Below are positions 19,082-28,563 of a stretch of DNA of 64,000 nucleotides, in pieces. A model generated the notes under the pieces. That model ran no database searches. It was not told the DNA's origin and saw nothing but the letters and a program-made list of their open reading frames with translations. A program made the translations under genes and the position numbers. The stretch covers positions 1 to 64,000 of the forward strand of contig CAJPFI010000021.1 of assembly GCA_905339295.1 (NCBI GenBank), given 5' to 3'. This DNA is from Burkholderiales bacterium (GTDB lineage: Bacteria; Pseudomonadota; Gammaproteobacteria; Burkholderiales; Casimicrobiaceae). Each line of letters opens with the position of its first letter. The stretch's first letter is position 1.

Positions 19082-20545
19082 TCAGCGTGTCCCGCCCACC
19101 GTCATCTTCTCGATGCGCAGCGTCGGCTGGCCCACGCCCACCGGCACGCTCTGCCCGTCCTTGCCGCAGGTGCCCACGCCGGTGTCGAGCTGCATGTCGT
19201 TGCCGACCATCGTGACGCGGGTCAACGCGTCGGGGCCGTTGCCGATCAGCGTCGCCCCCTTCACCGGGTACGCGAGCCTGCCCTTCTCCACCTTCCACGC
19301 CTCGGACGCCGAGAACACGAACTTGCCGCTCGTGATGTCGACCTGGCCGCCGCCGAAGTTCGCGGCGTAGAGGCCGTCGTCGACCGACGCGAGGATTTCG
19401 CCCGGGTCGTGGGCACCGGCGAGCATGATCGTGTTGGTCATGCGCGGCATCGGCAGGTGCGCGAACGACTCGCGGCGTCCGTTGCCGGTGGGCGCGACGT
19501 TCATCAGCCCCGCGTTCATCCGGTCCTGCATGTAGCCGGTGAGGATGCCGTCCTCGATCAGCACGGTGCGGAGCGTCGCGTGGCCCTCGTCGTCGACGTT
19601 GAGCGAGCCGCGCCGGCGCTCGAGCGTGCCGTCGTCGATCACCGTGATGCCCTTCGCGGCGACGCGCTGGCCGACCCGCCCCGAGAACGCGCTCGTGCCC
19701 TTGCGGTTGAAGTCGCCCTCGAGCCCGTGGCCGATCGCCTCGTGCAGCAGGATCCCCGGCCAGCCCGGCCCCAGGACGACGGTCATCGGCCCGGCCGGGG
19801 CGTCGCGCGCGGACAGGTTGAGCAGCGCCTGGTCGACCGCGCGCTTCGCGTAGTCCTCGAGCAGCGCGTCGTCGAAGTACGCGTAGTCGAATCGCCCGCC
19901 GCCGCCCGAGTGGCCCTGCTCGCGCCGACCGTCCTCCTCGACGATCACCGTGATCGACACGCGCACGAGCGGCCGCACGTCGGCGACGATCTCGCCGTCG
20001 CTTCGCGCGATCAGCACGGTTTCCTGCTCGCCCGCGAGCGAGGCCATCACCTGCGCGACGCGCGGGTCGCGCCCGCGCGCCATCTTCTCGAGGCGCTCGA
20101 GCAGCGCGACCTTCGCCGCCTCGTCGAGGCTGCCCACGGGGTCGTCGCCCCGGTAGAGCCTGCGCGCCGGACCGCGCCGACCCACCGGCGCGCACGCCGA
20201 TTGCCCCTGCCGCCCGATCGCGCGCACGGCGGTCGCGGCTTCGTCGAGCGCGGCCGGCGTGATGTCGTCCGAATACGCGTACGCCTGCCGCTCGCCCGAC
20301 ACCGCGCGCACGCCGACGCCGCGGTCGATGCTGAAGCTGCCCGACTTGACGATGCCTTCCTCGAGGCTCCAGCTCTCGAAGCGCGCGTGCTGGAAATACA
20401 GGTCGGCGAAGTCGACGTCGTGCTGGTGGATCGCGGCGATCACCTGCGACAGCCGCGCGGGCGTGAGCCCCGCTGGAGCGAGGAGCAGCGCCGAGGCTTC
20501 GGCGACGAGCGCCTCGGAGACGGAAGGGACGGAGAGATCGGACAT
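19082..20545 (-). CDS. tldD: Metalloprotease TldD
   Basis: Zinc metallopeptidase that with TldE/PmbA trims unfolded peptides (microcin B17 maturation and CcdA turnover in E. coli). The 487-aa product has the HEAIGHGLEGDFNRKG zinc site near residue 270. It also has the N-terminal strand region FADLYFQHARFESWSLEEGIVK and the C-terminal GTCGKDGQSVPVGVGQPTLRI typical of TldD. The partner tldE is not in this window. In related genomes tldD often directly follows the nitrilase of the yhdP operon; here it is more than 13 kb away. Length is normal. Confidence 0.95.
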   Translation of the reverse strand: MSDLSVPSVSEALVAEASALLLAPAGLTPARLSQVIAAIHQHDVDFADLYFQHARFESWSLEEGIVKSGSFSIDRGVGVRAVSGERQAYAYSDDITPAALDEAATAVRAIGRQGQSACAPVGRRGPARRLYRGDDPVGSLDEAAKVALLERLEKMARGRDPRVAQVMASLAGEQETVLIARSDGEIVADVRPLVRVSITVIVEEDGRREQGHSGGGGRFDYAYFDDALLEDYAKRAVDQALLNLSARDAPAGPMTVVLGPGWPGILLHEAIGHGLEGDFNRKGTSAFSGRVGQRVAAKGITVIDDGTLERRRGSLNVDDEGHATLRTVLIEDGILTGYMQDRMNAGLMNVAPTGNGRRESFAHLPMPRMTNTIMLAGAHDPGEILASVDDGLYAANFGGGQVDITSGKFVFSASEAWKVEKGRLAYPVKGATLIGNGPDALTRVTMVGNDMQLDTGVGTCGKDGQSVPVGVGQPTLRIEKMTVGGTR

Positions 20546-20719
20546 CGGGAGTCGGGTGTCGGATGGCAGGTCGCCGGTGCGTCGGGGCTCGCGCGACGAA
20601 CCGGCGCCCCGGCCAGGCCCGTCGGGGCGCGCGGAGGTCGACGAACTGAGATTCTACTCGCGATCGGCCGGGCGACGTCCCGCCGGTGCCGCGAGCGGGG
20701 ACCGGCGGCCGGCGCCCGG

Positions 20720-21451
20720 CTACTGCGCGCCCTGGCCGAGGTAGGTCGCCGCGACGCGCGGGTTTGCGGCGAGCTCGGCGCTCGGGCCGGACAGAACGAG
20801 GTCCCCCGTCTCCAGCACGAACCCCTCGTCGGACACCTGCAGCGCCGCGCGCGCGTTCTGCTCGACGAGCAGGATCGACACGCCCGCCTGACGCAGTCCG
20901 ACGATGATGCTGAAAATCTCGCGCACGACGAGCGGCGCGAGCCCGAGCGAGGGCTCGTCGAGCATCAGCAGCTTCGGACGGCCCATCAGCGCGCGGCCGA
21001 GCGCGAGCATCTGTCGCTCGCCGCCGGACAGCGTGCCGGCGAGCTGGGCGCGACGCTCGAGCAGGCGCGGGAAGCGGTGATAGACCTCGTCCAGCGTCCG
21101 CCGCGTCGCGGCGTCGCCGTCGCGCCGGCGCGCGAACGCGCCGAGCTCGAGGTTGTCGGCGACCGTCATCGACGCGAACAGCTCCCGCTTCTCCGGCACG
21201 AGCACGAGGCCGCGCGCGACGCGCTCCTCGACGGAAAGGGTCATCAGCGACTCGCCCCGGTAGCGGATGTCGCCATGCGAGGGCAGGAGCCCCATGATCG
21301 CCGCGAGCAGCGTCGTCTTGCCGGCGCCGTTCGGGCCGATCACCGTGACGATGCGCCCCTCGCCGGCGGCCAGCGACACACGGTGCACGGCCTCGACCTT
21401 GCCGTAGCGGACCGAGACGTCGCGGACCTCGAGGAGCGCGTCCACCGTCAT
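20720..21451 (-). CDS. livF: Branched-chain amino acid-type ABC ATPase, LivF
   Basis: Second ATPase of the Liv-type importer, 243 aa. Walker A is GPNGAGKTT near residue 40, the signature is [10 protein letters not shown], Walker B is [13 protein letters not shown], and the H-loop region is [13 protein letters not shown] (Q/N replaces His, as is usual in LivF). Length is typical. It is the last gene of the livK-livH-livMG-livF operon, starting immediately after the livMG stop. The ligand (branched-chain or other amino acid) cannot be read from the ATPase. Confidence 0.93.
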   Translation of the reverse strand: MTVDALLEVRDVSVRYGKVEAVHRVSLAAGEGRIVTVIGPNGAGKTTLLAAIMGLLPSHGDIRYRGESLMTLSVEERVARGLVLVPEKRELFASMTVADNLELGAFARRRDGDAATRRTLDEVYHRFPRLLERRAQLAGTLSGGERQMLALGRALMGRPKLLMLDEPSLGLAPLVVREIFSIIVGLRQAGVSILLVEQNARAALQVSDEGFVLETGDLVLSGPSAELAANPRVAATYLGQGAQ

Positions 21452-21452
21452 C

Positions 21453-23216
21453 TCACACTCCGCCCAGGTACGCCTCGCGCACCGCGGGATTGCGCTGGAT
21501 CTCCGCGGGCAGGCCCTCCGCCAGCTTCTCGCCGAAGACCATCACGACGAGCCGGTCGGTCACGCCCATCACGAAATCCATGTCGTGCTCGACCAGCAGG
21601 ATCGTCATGCCCTCGGACTTGAGCGTGCGCAGGAGCTTCGCGAGCTCCTGCTTCTCGAGGTAGCGCAGCCCGGCCGCCGGCTCGTCGAGCAGGAGCAGCG
21701 TCGGGTCGCATGCGAGCACGCGCGCGATCTCGACGATGCGCTGCTGTCCGAGCGGCAGGCTGCCGGCGGCGTCGTACATGTGCGCCCCGAGCCCGACGCG
21801 CTCGATCTGCCGCGCGGCCTCGGCGCGCACACGCGCCTCCTCGCGCCGGTCGAGGCGCAGCGCCGCGCGCAACACGCCGGCGCGCCCGCGCAGGTACCCG
21901 CCGAGCGCGACGTTGTCGAGCACGCTCATCGTCGGGATCAGCTTGACGTGCTGGAACGTGCGTCCGATGCCGCGCCGCGCGATCTCGAAGGGCGGCCGGC
22001 TGCCGATCGACCTGCCGCGGAACACGACGTCGCCCGACGTGAGTGGCAGCGCGCCGGAGATGAGTCCGAAGGTCGTGCTCTTGCCCGCGCCGTTGGGGCC
22101 GATCAGGCCGAGGATCTCGCCATGCCGGATGTCGAACGAGATGTCGTTCACCGCGATCAGGCCGCCGAACGTCTTGCGCGCCGCGCGCACCTCGAGCAAG
22201 GCGCCGTCCTGCGCCGCGTAGTGGCGCACCGGAAGCGGCTCCGCCGCCCGGACCGGCAGCGGCGGCGCGCGCGGCAGCAGGCGCTCGATCCACGGCCACA
22301 CGCCGTCGCGCGCGCGCTGGAGCAGCACGATCAGCAGTGCGCCGAACACGATCATCTCGAAGTTGCCCGAACGGCCGAGCAGCTGGGGGAGGACGTCCTG
22401 CAGCACCTGCTTCAGCAGCGTGATCAGCGTCGCGCCGACGACCGCGCCCCACACGCTTCCGGCGCCGCCGACGACCGCCATGAACAGGTACTCGATGCCT
22501 GCGATGATCGAGAACGGCGTCGGGTTGACGAACCGCTGCAGGTGCGCGTAGAGCCAGCCGGAGATGCACGCGAGCAGCGCCGCGTAGACGAAGACCACGA
22601 TCTTGAGCCGCGCGCCGTCGACACCGAACGACTCCGCCATCTCGAATCCGCCGCGCAGCGACCGGATCGCGCGCCCCGGCCTCGAGTCGAGCAGGTTGCC
22701 CGTCCCCCACAGCGCCGCGAGCGCGATCGCCCAGATCAGGAAGTAGATCGACCGCTCGTTCCGCAGCTCGAGTCCCCCGATCGCGAGCGACGGTATGCCC
22801 GTCATCCCGGTGTGCCCGTCGAGGAACTCGAGGTTGCCGAACAGGAACGAGAGGCTGATGCCCCACGCGATGGTCGCGAGCGGCAGGTAGTGGCCCTTCA
22901 TCCGCAGCGTGATGAAGCCCAGCGCCAGCGCGACCAGCGCGGTGATCGCGAGCCCGACGAAGAGCGTGAGCCACGGCGAGGTCCCGTACCGCGTCGTGAG
23001 GTACGCGGTCGTGTAGGCGCCCAGCCCCACGAACGCGGCCTGGCCGAACGACGTCTGCCCCGCGACGCCCGTGAGAAGCACGAGGCCGAGCGCGACGATG
23101 CTGTAGAGTCCGATGTAGTTGCCGAGCGTCACCCAGAACTGTGGCGCGAGGATCGGCACGCCGACGAGCACCGCGAGGAACGCCGCGAGCACGACCGTCG
23201 ACCACGTGAGCTTCAC
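21453..23216 (-). CDS. Fused LivM permease - LivG ATPase
   Basis: A 587-aa protein with two parts that are usually separate genes. Residues 1 to about 320 are a LivM-type permease with several membrane helices and the signature [21 protein letters not shown]. After a proline-rich linker, residues from about 337 on are a LivG ATPase: [10 protein letters not shown], the LivG-type signature [10 protein letters not shown], Walker [12 protein letters not shown], and [11 protein letters not shown] with the switch His. The start is GTG (MKLTW) with GAGGGG just upstream. The fusion guarantees one ATPase per permease chain. It sits between livH and livF. Confidence 0.92.
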   Translation of the reverse strand: MKLTWSTVVLAAFLAVLVGVPILAPQFWVTLGNYIGLYSIVALGLVLLTGVAGQTSFGQAAFVGLGAYTTAYLTTRYGTSPWLTLFVGLAITALVALALGFITLRMKGHYLPLATIAWGISLSFLFGNLEFLDGHTGMTGIPSLAIGGLELRNERSIYFLIWAIALAALWGTGNLLDSRPGRAIRSLRGGFEMAESFGVDGARLKIVVFVYAALLACISGWLYAHLQRFVNPTPFSIIAGIEYLFMAVVGGAGSVWGAVVGATLITLLKQVLQDVLPQLLGRSGNFEMIVFGALLIVLLQRARDGVWPWIERLLPRAPPLPVRAAEPLPVRHYAAQDGALLEVRAARKTFGGLIAVNDISFDIRHGEILGLIGPNGAGKSTTFGLISGALPLTSGDVVFRGRSIGSRPPFEIARRGIGRTFQHVKLIPTMSVLDNVALGGYLRGRAGVLRAALRLDRREEARVRAEAARQIERVGLGAHMYDAAGSLPLGQQRIVEIARVLACDPTLLLLDEPAAGLRYLEKQELAKLLRTLKSEGMTILLVEHDMDFVMGVTDRLVVMVFGEKLAEGLPAEIQRNPAVREAYLGGV

Positions 23217-23265
23217 GCGCCCCCCTCGCGAACGCGGCGCGGCGGACGGTGCCTGCCGCGCGGAG

Positions 23266-24303
23266 TCATTCCTCGTCCTCGTGGTGGTGCGTCGTCAGGC
23301 TGCGCCACAGGAGCACCGGGATGATCAGCGTGAAGACGATCACCTCCTTGAACGCGCTCGCCCAGTACGACGAGAACGCCTCGAGCAGGCCCACCAGCAG
23401 CGCGCCGGCGGCGGCGATCGGGTAGCTCGCGAGCCCGCCGATGATCGCGGCGACGAAGCCCTTGAGCGACACGAGGAACCCCGAGTCGTAGTAGACGGTC
23501 GTGATCGGACCGATCAGCACGCCGCAGAACGCGCACACGAGCGCGCCGAGCGTGAACGTGAGCGTCCCCGCGAACGTCGGCGAGATGCCGGCGAGCCGCG
23601 CGCCGACGCGGTTGACCGCGGTCGCGCGGAGCGCGCGGCCGTAGAGGGTCCGGTTGAAGAACAGCGCGAGCGCGACGATCAGCGCGAGGCTGGTCGCCAC
23701 GACGAGCAGGCTCTGCCCGCTCACCCTGATGCCGCCCCACTCGTACGACGCCGACGTGAACGGCGGCGTGCGCGATCCTTCCGCCCCGAAGAACCACAGG
23801 CCGAGCCCGAGCAGCGCGAAGTGCAGGGCGACCGAGACGATCAGCAGGACGAGCACGCTTGCCTCGGCGATCGGCTGGTAGGCGATCCGGTAGAACAGCG
23901 GCCCGAGCGCCGTGACCGCCGTGAGCGTGAGCAGGATCTGCACGACGAACGGCGGCTGCATCGGCGCCACCAGGTGCAGCGTGCCGGCGATGGCGAGGGG
24001 CGCGCCGGCCCACCACGCGAGGCTTCGCGCGAGGTGGCGCGTCTCGCGCTGGCGGATCGCCTTCGCGACCTCCATCAGCGCCGCGACGACGGCCATCACC
24101 GCGAGCATGCCCGCGATGCCCGACGCCTTGCCGAGCTGCAGCCCGGCCAGCGTCAGCGTGCCGTAGGCGAGGAACTCGCCGGACGGCACCCAGATCACCC
24201 GGGTGACCGCGAACACCAGCACCAGGGCCAGCGCGAGCAGCGCGTAGACGGCCCCGTTGGTGATGCCGTCCTGCGCGAGCAGCGCGAAGATCTGGAGGTC
24301 CAT
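23266..24303 (-). CDS. livH: Branched-chain amino acid-type ABC permease, LivH
   Basis: Inner-membrane permease of the Liv family, 345 aa, about 9-10 membrane helices. It opens [20 protein letters not shown] and has the family motif [19 protein letters not shown] in the cytoplasmic loop that docks to the ATPase. It also has [23 protein letters not shown]. It is longer than the usual 290 aa because of an insertion of about 60 residues between the second and third helices (around 55-115), including the basic stretch [12 protein letters not shown] chose ATG at 24303; a GTG 21 nt upstream is possible. It carries a His-rich acidic C-terminus (HHHEDEE). Confidence 0.92.
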   Translation of the reverse strand: MDLQIFALLAQDGITNGAVYALLALALVLVFAVTRVIWVPSGEFLAYGTLTLAGLQLGKASGIAGMLAVMAVVAALMEVAKAIRQRETRHLARSLAWWAGAPLAIAGTLHLVAPMQPPFVVQILLTLTAVTALGPLFYRIAYQPIAEASVLVLLIVSVALHFALLGLGLWFFGAEGSRTPPFTSASYEWGGIRVSGQSLLVVATSLALIVALALFFNRTLYGRALRATAVNRVGARLAGISPTFAGTLTFTLGALVCAFCGVLIGPITTVYYDSGFLVSLKGFVAAIIGGLASYPIAAAGALLVGLLEAFSSYWASAFKEVIVFTLIIPVLLWRSLTTHHHEDEE

Positions 24304-24377
24304 GCGCGACGCGGCCCCCGACACGCAACGGGCCGGCGCGGTCGTCCCGCCGCCGGCCCGTCCCGGGGATCAGTGCG

Positions 24378-25523
24378 TTATTTGGCGATGATCCACTTGC
24401 CGTTGTCGATACGCACCATCACGCGCGCGCGGTTGTCCAGCCCGTTGTGGTCGTGCGGCGTCATGACGAACACGCCGTGCGTGGCGACGACGTTCGCCTT
24501 CTCCAGCGCGTCGCGCAGCGCCACGCGGAACTCCTTCGTGCCGGGCTTCGCGACCTTCAGCGCCTCGGGAATCGCGCCCCTGAGCAGCAGGTAGGTGTCG
24601 TAGGCGTGGCCGCCGAACGTCGTGCGCGCGCCGAACTTCTTCTCGTACGCGGTGATGTACTCGGCCGCGACCTTCTTGATCGGGTTGCTGTCGGGCAGCT
24701 GCTCGTAGACCAGCATCGGGCCGGCGGGCAGCAGCGTGCCGTTGCCGTCCGCGCCGACCACCCGCAGGAAGTCCGGGTTGGCGACGCCGTGCGTCTGGTA
24801 GACCTTGCCCTTGTAGCCGCGCGCGACGAGCTCCTTCTGCGGCGTCGCGCCGGGCGTGCCCGCCGCGCCGATCAGGATCGCGTCCGGCTTCGCGGCGACG
24901 AGCTTCAGCACCTGGCCGGTGACCGACGAGTCGTTGCGGTTGTACTTCTCCTCGGCGACGACCTTGATGCCGGTCACCTGCGCCGAACGCTTGATCTCGG
25001 CGAGCCAGCCGTCGCCGTAGGCGTCGGCGAAGCCGATGTAGCCCATCGTCTGCACGCCGTTCGCCTTCATGCTGATCGCGATCGCGTCGGCCATCAGCGC
25101 GTCGGACTGCGGCGTCTTGAAGATCCAGCGCGTCTTGGCGTTCGCGGGATCCACGATGCGCGCCGACGCCGCCATCGAGATCATCGGCGTCTCGCCCTCG
25201 ACCGCCGCGTCGATCATCGCGAGCGAGTTGGGCGTGGTCGTCGAGCCGACCAGCACGTCGACCCGGTTCTCGCCGATCAACTTCTTCGCGTTCTGCACCG
25301 CCTTGGTCGTGTCGGAGGCGTCGTCCAGCACGATCCAGTTGACCTTCTCGCCCGCGATCGTCGTGGGCAGAAGCTCGAACGTGTTGCGCTCGGGGATGCC
25401 GAGGGACGCGGCCGGGCCGGTCGCGGACAGCGTCACGCCGACGGTGATGTCGGCCTGCGAGGCGCCGGCGAATGCGATCGACAGGACGGCGGCGAGCGCC
25501 GTCACGAGCTTGCGTTGGAACAT
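24378..25523 (-). CDS. livK: Periplasmic amino-acid-type binding protein of the Liv ABC system
   Basis: Type I periplasmic binding protein (ANF/LivK family), 381 aa, with a signal peptide cleaved after about residue 24 (AFAGASQA). The mature start DITVGVTLSATGPAASLG is typical. The ligand region includes LVGSTTTPNSLAMIDAA and SMAASARIVDP. This subgroup also includes aromatic-acid and amide binders, so the ligand is not certain. A strong GGAGGAG ribosome site precedes the ATG and a sigma70 promoter lies about 140 bp upstream. It is the first gene of the livK-H-MG-F operon. Confidence 0.92.
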   Translation of the reverse strand: MFQRKLVTALAAVLSIAFAGASQADITVGVTLSATGPAASLGIPERNTFELLPTTIAGEKVNWIVLDDASDTTKAVQNAKKLIGENRVDVLVGSTTTPNSLAMIDAAVEGETPMISMAASARIVDPANAKTRWIFKTPQSDALMADAIAISMKANGVQTMGYIGFADAYGDGWLAEIKRSAQVTGIKVVAEEKYNRNDSSVTGQVLKLVAAKPDAILIGAAGTPGATPQKELVARGYKGKVYQTHGVANPDFLRVVGADGNGTLLPAGPMLVYEQLPDSNPIKKVAAEYITAYEKKFGARTTFGGHAYDTYLLLRGAIPEALKVAKPGTKEFRVALRDALEKANVVATHGVFVMTPHDHNGLDNRARVMVRIDNGKWIIAK

Positions 25524-25661
25524 GGAACTCCTCCAGAGCCTCGGGATGGGAAAGGTCGGGAAGCGCGGCCTTCCGCCGCTTCTCTCCCGCCACCGTCGTC
25601 ATTCTCGCACGGGGGCGGCGCTCCACGAACAAGCCCCCATGCGTGCGACATGTTCCGGTGG

Positions 25662-25690
25662 ATTCTGGCAAGGCGCCGCCACCCGGTCAA
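25662..25690 (-). promoter_or_regulatory. Sigma70 promoter of the liv operon
   Basis: On the minus strand: -35 TTGACC (25690-25685), a 17-bp spacer, -10 CAGAAT (25667-25662). The -35 matches 5 of 6 and the -10 matches 4 of 6 consensus bases at ideal spacing. The transcript would begin near 25655, leaving a leader of about 130 nt before livK. Confidence 0.5.
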
Positions 25691-25778
25691 TGCGCCGCCT
25701 TGACCACGATCAAGCGAGCGGCTCGCGCGCTCCCCGCGCCCCGGGTGTCGGGCGAGTGCCAGGCACCGGAGGCCGCCG

Positions 25779-27407
25779 TCAGCGCGGCGCGCACATCGCG
25801 ACGGCGTCCGGCCCGTAACCCTCGGCGATGCCGCCGGCGGCCACCATCTGGTCGCGCACCGCCGGACTTGTCGTGTACCTGTGGTTGGTGTCGGCGCGAC
25901 GGTTCCAGACGCGGTAGACGGGTTGCGTGACCGGGTCGACGCACGCACCGCTCCCGGGAGCTGGCGCCGCGAGGTGCATCGCCGTATCCGACTCCAGCAC
26001 GAACGTCGGGTTCCCGGCGCGCACGCGATCGCACTCGCCGGCGTCCGCGGAGAAGAAGTGCGAATCGCCGTGTCCGGGCGGCAGGTAGAACCGGCAGATC
26101 GGGATCGTCCCCGCGACAGCGCCCGGCCACGCGCGAAACCCCGCGCCGGTGCGCTGCCAGCCCGCGAACGCACCCGCGTCGAGCCCTGCGATCTCGGCCG
26201 GATCGGACGTGATGAAGTAGTGATCGAGGTCTGCGTGGCGGTACTCGACGACCGGCGCCGTCCCGGGTGTCGTCGCGGCGCCGATGCGCAGCACCCTTCC
26301 GCCGTCGTAGTCGGCGATGTACACCTCGCCCGACTCGTCGCGGCCGAACGAGCTCACCTGGAAGCCGGTGGTGCCGACCTCGGCGCGGGCCCACCCGCCG
26401 GCGAACGATCCGGCCGCCGCCCACACCTTGCCGTTGCAGAAGTCGGCGAACAGGTAATTACCCGTGAATCCCGGCAGGACGCCGCCGAGAACGATCTCGC
26501 CGCCGGTGACCGAGCAACCTTCGTCGTGCGTGTACTCGACCACCGGCGGCGTGTAGATCGGGGACGTGCACGTCGGCGCGCCGCCCAGCCCGGTGCAGCG
26601 CGTTCCCTCGAGCACGCGCCAGCCGAAGTTCGGCGGCGCGGCGCCGGGCGGAACCGCGTTGACCTCCTCGCGCTGGTCCTGCCCGACGTCGCCGATCCAC
26701 AGGGCGCCGTTGCGGGGGTCGAACGCGATCTTCCACGGATTGCGCAGTCCCGTCGCCCAGATCTCCGCGCGCCCGCCGACGCCGTCCGCGTGAGGATTGT
26801 CCGGCGGGATCGCGTACGGCATGCCGCCGTCGACGTCGAGGCGCAGGATCTTGCCGAGCATGCTTTGCGGATCCTGCGCTCGGTTCTCCGGATCGTTGCC
26901 TTTGCCGCCGTCGCCCGTCCCGACGTAGAGATACCCGTCGGGGCCGAAGCGCAGCGCGCCGCCGTTGTGGTTCGCGTAGGGCTGATCGATCACCAGCAGC
27001 GTCGCGGCCGACGACGCGTCGGCGACGTCGGGCGTCGATTCGGGCACCCGGTAGCGCGCGATCACCGTCGCTCCGTCGGGCTTGCGGGTGTAGTTGACGT
27101 AGACGTGGCGCGTCGAGGCGAACCGCGGATGGAAGGCGATGCCGAGCAGGCCGCGCTCGTTGCCGCCGAGGACCGGCGTCCCGAGGTCGAGGAAGGGGGC
27201 GGGCAGCAGCGTGCCGTCGGCGATGACGCGAACCCGCCCCGCCTTCTCGACGACGAACAGCCGCCGGCTGCCGTCGCCGGCATGGACGATGTCGACCGGG
27301 TGCTCGAGCCCGACGGCGACCGGCGTCATCGGCACGGCCGCGGCGCGTGCCGGCGGCGCGGGCGCGAGCGCCGCGAAGCAAAGCAGGGCGAGTGCGCGGC
27401 GGACCAC
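25779..27407 (-). CDS. Secreted PQQ-type sugar dehydrogenase with DUF5648-like tail
   Basis: A 542-aa exported protein with a signal peptide ending near residue 22 (APPARAAA). Residues about 25-375 form a six-bladed propeller of the glucose/sorbosone dehydrogenase family: NERGLLGIAFHP, YANHNGGALRFGPDGYLYVGTGDGG in blade order, RNPWKIAFDP and IGDVGQDQREEVN. This family usually uses PQQ to oxidise sugars in the periplasm. From about 384 to the end is a separate DUF5648-like domain (VVEYRHADLDHYFITSDPAEI, GWQRTG, FYLPPGHGDSHFFSA), which is common in extracellular beta-proteobacterial proteins. It lies upstream of the liv promoter on the same strand but is probably an independent unit. Confidence 0.88.
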   Translation of the reverse strand: MVRRALALLCFAALAPAPPARAAAVPMTPVAVGLEHPVDIVHAGDGSRRLFVVEKAGRVRVIADGTLLPAPFLDLGTPVLGGNERGLLGIAFHPRFASTRHVYVNYTRKPDGATVIARYRVPESTPDVADASSAATLLVIDQPYANHNGGALRFGPDGYLYVGTGDGGKGNDPENRAQDPQSMLGKILRLDVDGGMPYAIPPDNPHADGVGGRAEIWATGLRNPWKIAFDPRNGALWIGDVGQDQREEVNAVPPGAAPPNFGWRVLEGTRCTGLGGAPTCTSPIYTPPVVEYTHDEGCSVTGGEIVLGGVLPGFTGNYLFADFCNGKVWAAAGSFAGGWARAEVGTTGFQVSSFGRDESGEVYIADYDGGRVLRIGAATTPGTAPVVEYRHADLDHYFITSDPAEIAGLDAGAFAGWQRTGAGFRAWPGAVAGTIPICRFYLPPGHGDSHFFSADAGECDRVRAGNPTFVLESDTAMHLAAPAPGSGACVDPVTQPVYRVWNRRADTNHRYTTSPAVRDQMVAAGGIAEGYGPDAVAMCAPR

Positions 27408-27457
27408 GGAGTTCGCGCGGCGCCCGCCCCCGGGCGGGCGTATCCGTCGCTCCGGCG

Positions 27458-27886
27458 TCAGCGCTTCAGCGCGTCGCGGATCTCGCGCAGCAGCACGACA
27501 TCCTCGGGAGGCGCCGCGGGCGGCGCGGGCGGTGTGTCGCGCTTCAGGCGGTTGATCTGCTTCACCATCAGGAAAATGATGAACGCGAGGATGACGAAGT
27601 TGATCGCGACGGTGATGAAGTTGCCGTAGGCGAACAGCGGGACGCCGGCCTTGGTGAGCGCCTCGTAGGTCATCGGCCCGCCGTACCCCGCGGGCGGACT
27701 GCCGAGCATGACGAACCAGTTCGAGAAGTCGAGCCCTCCGAAGATCCTGCCGACGATGGGCATGATGAGGTCCTTGACCAGCGAGTCGACGATCTTGCCG
27801 AACGCCGCGCCGATGATCACGCCGACTGCGAGATCGACGACGCTGCCCTTGACCGCGAATTCCCTGAACTCACTGGCGAATGACAT
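27458..27886 (-). CDS. mscL: Large-conductance mechanosensitive channel
   Basis: Pentameric tension-gated channel that rescues cells from osmotic downshock. The 142-aa product has an N-terminal amphipathic helix ([21 protein letters not shown]). The pore helix TM1 is [23 protein letters not shown] (stated here only as residues about 16-40), and TM2 falls near 82-105 ([14 protein letters not shown]). A C-terminal bundle ends [15 protein letters not shown]. The ATG at 27886 gives the family N-terminus and is preceded by GGGAG; upstream in-frame starts add unrelated sequence. The 278 bp between this gene and glnB (27887-28164) hold no gene I can support. Confidence 0.95.
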   Translation of the reverse strand: MSFASEFREFAVKGSVVDLAVGVIIGAAFGKIVDSLVKDLIMPIVGRIFGGLDFSNWFVMLGSPPAGYGGPMTYEALTKAGVPLFAYGNFITVAINFVILAFIIFLMVKQINRLKRDTPPAPPAAPPEDVVLLREIRDALKR

Positions 27887-28164
27887 GTCCGCTCCCGAGT
27901 GGTGCGTTTCGACCGGCGCGCGGCTTCCCGGCACCGCCATTCCCCGATCCGCGGATGCCGACGCCCGGGCTGCCCGCGGACCGCACCGCGTTTCGCAGGT
28001 GTGCCGTCCCGCAGTCTCCGACGATGACGGAACGGGTGAACGTCATCGTCAGGCAGGGCGCGCTGCCGAGATAGTACTCCGGGGTACGGCAGGGCCGCGC
28101 ACCTCGGCGCGGCGGCCGACTGCGCCGTGACCCGCCGGGCGAGGGTTCGGGACGGCACACCAGG

Positions 28165-28539
<375 letters not shown>

Positions 28540-28563
28540 TTACACGACGACGCCGCCGCCGTG

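Noticed and set aside
27887-28164. Possible small gene or RNA in the mscL-glnB spacer
   Set aside because: No frame with a ribosome site and no convincing terminator or structured element could be identified.
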